The notes under the pieces were generated by a model. The model was not told the origin of the DNA and searched no databases. It was given only the letters and a program-made list of their open reading frames with translations. The position numbers were made by a program, and so were the translations under genes. A stretch of DNA of 64,000 nucleotides from contig JAULSR010000005.1 in NCBI GenBank assembly GCA_030512295.1, positions 2,294,001-2,358,000 on the forward strand, read 5' to 3'. Positions 59,487 through 64,000 of the stretch are shown in pieces. The stretch comes from Bombardia bombarda (Eukaryota > Ascomycota > Sordariomycetes > Sordariales > Lasiosphaeriaceae). Each line of letters opens with the position of its first letter. Position 1 is the first letter of the stretch.

Positions 59487-59523
<37 letters not shown>
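59487..59523. repeat. (GT)18 microsatellite directly upstream of exporter ATG
   Basis: About eighteen GT units end 15 bp before the MFS start codon, on the transcribed side of the gene. Confidence 0.97.
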
Positions 59524-59525
<2 letters not shown>

Positions 59526-60086
59526 TAAGTGCGTTGGAGGACTGGGATAAAAACAGTAGGGAGGCTTTTTTTCTACCAACAACCTACTAACGCAGCATAG
59601 ACCTAGCAGCAGATAGCGCGCTGCACATGGAATGGGCGGGTAGGCAAGGTAGGCCACACCCCAAGAGGAAACTGTATGAAAGAGGCGGGTGGGCGAAAAG
59701 GACAGGAGACCAAAATCAAAAATCAAAGAAAAACGGAACAACCAACGCGTTGTCGCCGAGAAAAAAAAAAACAACCTGCCGCCAATGGTACAGGCTGGTT
59801 ATGTCCGACGGGTAGACTTTACCCCTTGGGGAATTCCCAATCGAGCACAATGCCCCACATTCAATCCCAATGGGGAATTCCGACTCGGGAATAGTAGACT
59901 TGGTTGATGGCGGGATGAAGAGCACAATTGCAGGAACGACCGGTTGGGAGAGATGAAATGGGCAAAAATTCAAAGTATCAGAATCCAGACAATTGCTATA
60001 CCAATGTGTCTAGACCGACTTAGTCTTGTGTAACTAATAACGTTAGACTAGGCTAGAATAGAACAGTTGATCGATGTAAGATGCTC

Positions 60087-60107
60087 CACACACACACACA
60101 CACACAC
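60087..60107. repeat. (CA)n microsatellite
   Basis: Ten to eleven CA units in the 3' flank of the second P450. Confidence 0.95.
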
Positions 60108-60411
60108 GCAAACGTTCTCCAATGTGCAGCTATACGTAGGTAAGTAAGTTGGTAACAAATGTGGGCCATCGCACCAATCAGCCTTTGAACAATTTCAGTC
60201 CCTGGAATTGTACAAACGACTCCAGAGAAACCAACATCACCTCCGCTACCATTGTCCGCTTCGGAATCATGACAGGCCATTGTCGCTGGTAGAAATGACA
60301 AAATAATTATTACTGTCTCAGAGATCTTGAATTTTGAAAACTGAACATTCCCACTGATGACATCATCCCCTGAGCTCAACACCTTAACCTCTCCAATCTC
60401 CAACTTCCAGT

Positions 60412-62399
60412 CTATAACAAACTTCTCTGCCTCAACTCCAACCGAAAATCCTCCATCGGCGCCAACGTCAACTTCCCAGCACACTTATTGTCCAGATTTA
60501 TCCTCGCCTGCCGCACATCCACCCCCTCTGCAAATTCCACCCTAAACCTCCTCAGCAACGTGGCAAGAAAAGCCATATACTCGGCTTGCGCAAACTTGCG
60601 CCCTAGACAGGCACGCGCCCCGTCTGAGAAGGTCAGTAGTGTGCCTCGCATCTGTCTGGTCTTGTCTGCTGCCACCACTTGTTTCGCACCACCATTGCTA
60701 CCCTCCTCTGCTGCTGCTGCTGCCATTTCTCCTTGCCTGCTGCTCCCACCACGAGAGAACTTGTCGGTGAACCAGCGCTCGGGTCGTAGCTCTTCTGGGT
60801 CTGGCCAGTATCGCGGGTGGTAGTGCACGCCCGGAGACGAGAGGTAGACTCGACATTCGGCAGGCAGAGTGACGGCCCGGGAGTGGGTGGGGTTGTTGGC
60901 GCTTTCGTCGTGGACTTGCACGGTTTGGGCAGTTTTACACGTCTTGGTGATGAGAGTGACGCCCGGGTAAAGTCGGAATGTTTCATACTGTGTAGATTGA
61001 AGTGAGTAGGTGTGTCCAACAGCTTATAATACTGCCAAGAAGATTTTCGTACCATGAACCCGTAGGTATACTCCAGCTTTGGAAAATCATCCGTGTACGT
61101 CAGCTCCTGGCGACCTTCAGCTGCAGCTTCTTCGTAGACGCGGTCGATCTCTTCTATAACCTTGGACTGAATGTCAGGCATGGCAGCCAGGACCAATAGG
61201 CCATACTGGATGCTGTTCGCCGTCGTTTCGTAGCCTAAATAATCAAACAGAAATAAGTCACTGCATCTTCCATAGCCAGCCAGCCGAAATAATAATTGCT
61301 TACCTCCAAGCAAGTAAATAAAGAGATTTCCCATCACCTCGTCTTCGGTGAATTCCTGTTTTCTCTCCCTTTTCCCGCCTCCAGTAGTCCGCTGCTTCTC
61401 CTCGTACCGGCCAGCATGAACAACAGTGTGAAGAAGATTGGCTTTCAACCCTAACTCTGACTTGACATCCGTCTTCTCCTGTCGAATTGTAGCGCGAAGG
61501 TACTTGTCCAGCTGCCTCTTGGCTAAGCTGGCATTGGCGTAGGGCGTCCAATCTAGGAACCAGGTCGGAAACACTAAGATGGCCAGGATATGATGCGTTG
61601 TGTCTCGCAATGCGGTTAAAAAGCTAATGCTGTACCCGGCCGGCACGTCCTGTGACTGCTCCTGGACAGACTCGAGCTTCTTCCCGAACCCGGCCAGCGA
61701 GATGACAGCAAGCGTCAGGGCGTTGATGTCCTCGTCCAGATGCTTCGGTGCCACCTTGGTCCAAATGTCCATGAGCAGGCTGGTCTGCCTGGCAGTCTCG
61801 CGCCAGACGAGGTCGTTGACGCCCGTGCCATCGCCAAAAGAGGGCGCCGTCATGCGCACGTGAAATCTGTACGTGCTGCCTTCTGCGGTTGCTACGTTTG
61901 GCCCATATGGCTCAAGAATCTCTGCAATGGTCATCAGTCTACGAGTCAACGAAGAGAAGTGTAGGTTAATTAATGTGTGAAGTTGCAAAAACGACATACT
62001 ATATTTATCTCTTGGCTTCGTAAAGTCGTATCGCCGATTCATCACGTCCCAGCCCATGGCAGCGTCGGCACAGTAGCATATGATGCCCTGTGGAGACACG
62101 AGCAGAAAGACATCTCCGTACTCCTCATGGGCGCGGCGCTTGTCCTCCCAAGACCAGTCTTTGATCATGAAGCGACACCATCGCGGCCACCCATTTCCAT
62201 GGTCGAGCTGTTTAGTGTAGAGTTTCCGAAGGATTGGCGTGACAAGTTGTGCAATGATCTCAGTCTCGAGACACGGCACCACAACGTATCGTAGACCTGT
62301 GCTCCTGGCAGATCGTACGTGGCGAACCAGCCCAAAGACGTTGTACACAACCAATAGGAGAACAAAAGATACCACTGCTGTGGTCAGCTGGAAAGCCAT
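60412..62399 (-). CDS. Cytochrome P450, second of the cluster
   Basis: Membrane-bound heme mono-oxygenase. Exons are 62399..62000, 61921..61304, 61234..61053 and 60987..60412, giving 591 residues, long for a P450 because of insertions. The N-terminal anchor is LTTAVVSFVLLLVVYNVFGL, then a region with MIKDWSWEDKRRAHEEYGDVF and NRRYDFTKPRDKYK|ILEPYGPNVATAEG, FLDWTPYANASLAK, and I-helix FIYLLGGYETTANS. ExxR is in YETFRLYPGVTL, and the heme loop is FSDGARACLGRKFAQAEY (Cys527). A Ser/Gly/Glu-rich insert sits before the heme loop. The first and second introns are stop-free and divisible by three. Splicing at the second AG of the first intron (61922) restores KILEPYGPNV, a family landmark, so it is preferred. 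It is distinct from the other P450. Confidence 0.9.
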
Positions 62400-62429
62400 G
62401 ACCAACCACTGTGAGGGACAAGAAGGCTT

Positions 62430-62804
62430 TCAGGTGACAAGAGAGCTGAGTTGATAGGGGTACACAAAACCTCCATTGATTACCCAGTTGGCATTAATCG
62501 TTTGTCCAGATATTGTTGGTCCTGTTGAGTTCTTGCAGATATCGTACTGTATAACAAGGGGCAGCTTCTTTAGTGGTGCTGACTGTGTAAGTACCTAGCT
62601 GGACAGCTAAGGCAGGTTAGTCAGGTACGATACCTGGTTGATCGTGCATATCGACTTACCAAATAGAGTCAGTCGCCTTCCCGAGCTTCCCCATCAATCA
62701 CGGTCCGCTCATATGCAGCCACCACAAACGTCAGTGCCGACTCGTAGTCTGGACACCATGATTGGATGGGTCCAAAAGCATGGGAAACATTGATTTCAGT
62801 ACGC
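62430..62804 (-). pseudogene. Short-chain dehydrogenase C-terminal relic
   Basis: Two exon-like pieces on the minus strand: 62804..62660 (RTEINVSHAFGPIQSW, YESALTFVVAAYERTVIDG) and 62546..62430 (DICKNSTGPTISGQTINAN, WVINGGFVYP), separated by a 113-bp intron-like gap with GTAAGT and CAG ends. They read like the end of an SDR with the usual ISGQTINANWVINGG. The N-terminal Rossmann part and active site are absent, and the first piece has an in-frame TGA after EGD, apparently a 4-bp duplication of TGAC. It sits only 31 bp upstream of the second P450 start on the same strand. A functional small protein is unlikely. Confidence 0.7.
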
Positions 62805-63051
62805 CTAGTCAGCACAACTTACAGACGTCATCATCAACACCTATCTTACCCTGTCTATGTGAATGGCTTCCTATTGTTAGTAATTCTTTACTAGAGCATA
62901 GTAGAACTAAGGCTAGTATAAGCTTTCGAAGTGAAATCATATTTGATTGCAGCTCACTCTTCAAACCACTCCGGCAATCTCGACGCGATCTCTTCGTTTT
63001 GTCGAATCTGAAGAGACACAGCTGTACCTGCTTCTTATCAATACTGTCACA
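62805..63051. promoter_or_regulatory. Promoter region of the final SDR
   Basis: 247 bp between the SDR relic and the last SDR start codon. No specific element was recognised. It is AT-rich. Confidence 0.4.
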
Positions 63052-64000
63052 ATGACGACTCTGAATCTTAGCATCGATGATATTCCAGCCCAGGAAGGCA
63101 AGGTGGCCCTCATAACCGGTACGTACCTCGTATAGTACTGCCCCTCTCACCGAAGAATTCAACATCTCACCAAGCTTCCAACTCCCAGGTGGCGCATCCG
63201 GGATCGGTCTCGCGGCGGCGCGCATCCTCGCATCCAAGGGCGCAACAGTGCACGTTCTAGACATTGTGCCCATCGACAACGACTTTGACATCTTTGAAAT
63301 ACCCGGACAGGAGACAGACGCGAGCCCGCTTAGCTCCGTCCCTGAAGGATCCATAAAATACCACGAGTGCGATACCACAAACTGGGCGGCGCTGCAGGCT
63401 ATCTTCAAGTCAATCGGACATATCGACATTGCCGTGGCCAATGCCGGGGTCTCACAGGAGGCGGACTACTTCGCCGATAGCTTTGACGACAACGGTGACC
63501 TCGTGGAGCCAAAGTATAGGGTCATCGACGTCAACTACCGTGCGGTCTTGAACTTTTCCAAGCTGGCGCTGAGCAGGTTTGCCAAGCAGCAGAAGGAAAA
63601 AGAGTCTCATGGCGGTGGTGGTAGTCTGGTCATCACCTGCAGCGCCACGGCCTACTCGCCCGAGCAGAGCCTGCCTGTGTACAGTGCGACTAAATCCGCT
63701 GTAAGTGGAAATAGGCGTGCAGGAACGCGAGATATAGAGACAAATACTGACTGATTGATTGCAGCTCGTAGGCTTGATCCGCGCCATGCGTCCATCAGTC
63801 GCCAAATACGGCGGCGCAACCATCAACGGAGTGGCACCCGCGGCGACAATCTCGAAGCTTCTGCCCAAGAACCTGGCGGCGCCCATCATCCAAGCTGGCG
63901 CACCGGTGAGCAGCGCATATCACGTCGGGCTGGCTGTCGTCTACTCTGCTGTAGCAACCCAAGCGAACCAGGTGGAGGCGTATGGGAGGGATGACCCCGA
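63052..64000 (+). CDS. Short-chain dehydrogenase, 3' partial
   Basis: NAD(P)-dependent classical SDR, probably oxidising a terpenoid hydroxyl. Exons are 63052..63118, 63189..63700 and 63765..>64000. It starts MTTLNLSIDDIPAQEGK. The cofactor motif is rebuilt across the first intron as ALITG|GASGIGLAAARIL, followed by TVHVLDIVP. Further landmarks are YHECDTTNWAALQ, VANAGVSQ, a catalytic-Ser stretch ITCSATAYSPEQ and the active-site YSATK just before the second intron (LVGLIRAMRPSVAKYG). All classical SDR motifs are present and the frame is open to the end of the window, so the gene continues. It is divergent with the second P450 and part of the putative cluster. Confidence 0.88.

Larger units (their letters stand above)
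59473..60411. other. Intergenic region with GT and CA microsatellites
   Basis: This holds the exporter promoter and the 3' region of the second P450. A (GT)n tract lies at 59487-59523 and a (CA)n tract at 60087-60107. A 75-codon Cys-containing minus-strand ORF (60053-60280) is doubtful. Confidence 0.5.

Noticed and set aside
1..64000. tRNA, rRNA and CRISPR searches by eye
   Set aside because: No convincing T-loop with matching acceptor stem, no 5S rRNA-like stretch, and no spaced repeat arrays; the tandem repeats present have no spacers.

Overview
The window is nuclear DNA of a filamentous ascomycete (Pezizomycotina). Short GT-AG introns of about 56-216 bp with CTAAC/CTGAC-type branch sites interrupt most genes, and the gene set is typical of moulds: a Ras-regulated adenylate cyclase, an AflR-like Zn2Cys6 regulator and a terpenoid cluster. 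A Sordariomycete, perhaps Hypocreales, is my inference from gene content and from the many TACCTA/TAGGTA motifs between genes. No rRNA, tRNA or CRISPR array was recognised. The genes at both window edges are partial.

Positions 1-42 kb hold conserved housekeeping genes separated by long gene-free stretches. In order: a homeodomain transcription factor (5' end cut off), NAD kinase, exosome subunit RRP46, a PP2A activator (PTPA/RRD1), a secreted proline-rich protein, a Ser/Pro-rich conserved protein, a full-size ABCA-type transporter, the exon-junction protein Y14/RBM8A, adenylate cyclase, an RTC4-domain protein, dynamitin (dynactin p50) and the small subunit of molybdopterin synthase. Gene models were built by joining exons by eye at GT-AG sites that keep the frame and rebuild conserved motifs. 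Two genes need one extra base in a G/C run to read through (11680-11684 and 14964-14968). A 251-bp MITE-like element with a TA duplication lies at 35193-35443.

Positions 42.5-64 kb look like a sesquiterpenoid-type biosynthetic gene cluster: Zn2Cys6 regulator, short-chain dehydrogenase, class I terpene cyclase, HMG-CoA synthase, P450, acyltransferase, MFS exporter, second P450, an SDR relic, and a second SDR running off the end. The proposed flow is as follows. The HMG-CoA synthase feeds the mevalonate pathway, the cyclase makes a terpene hydrocarbon or alcohol, the P450s and SDRs oxidise it, the acyltransferase esterifies it and the MFS protein exports it. The terpene cyclase and HMG-CoA synthase genes are divergent and share one 893-bp promoter region, which suggests that precursor supply and cyclisation are co-regulated. 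The product cannot be named from sequence alone.
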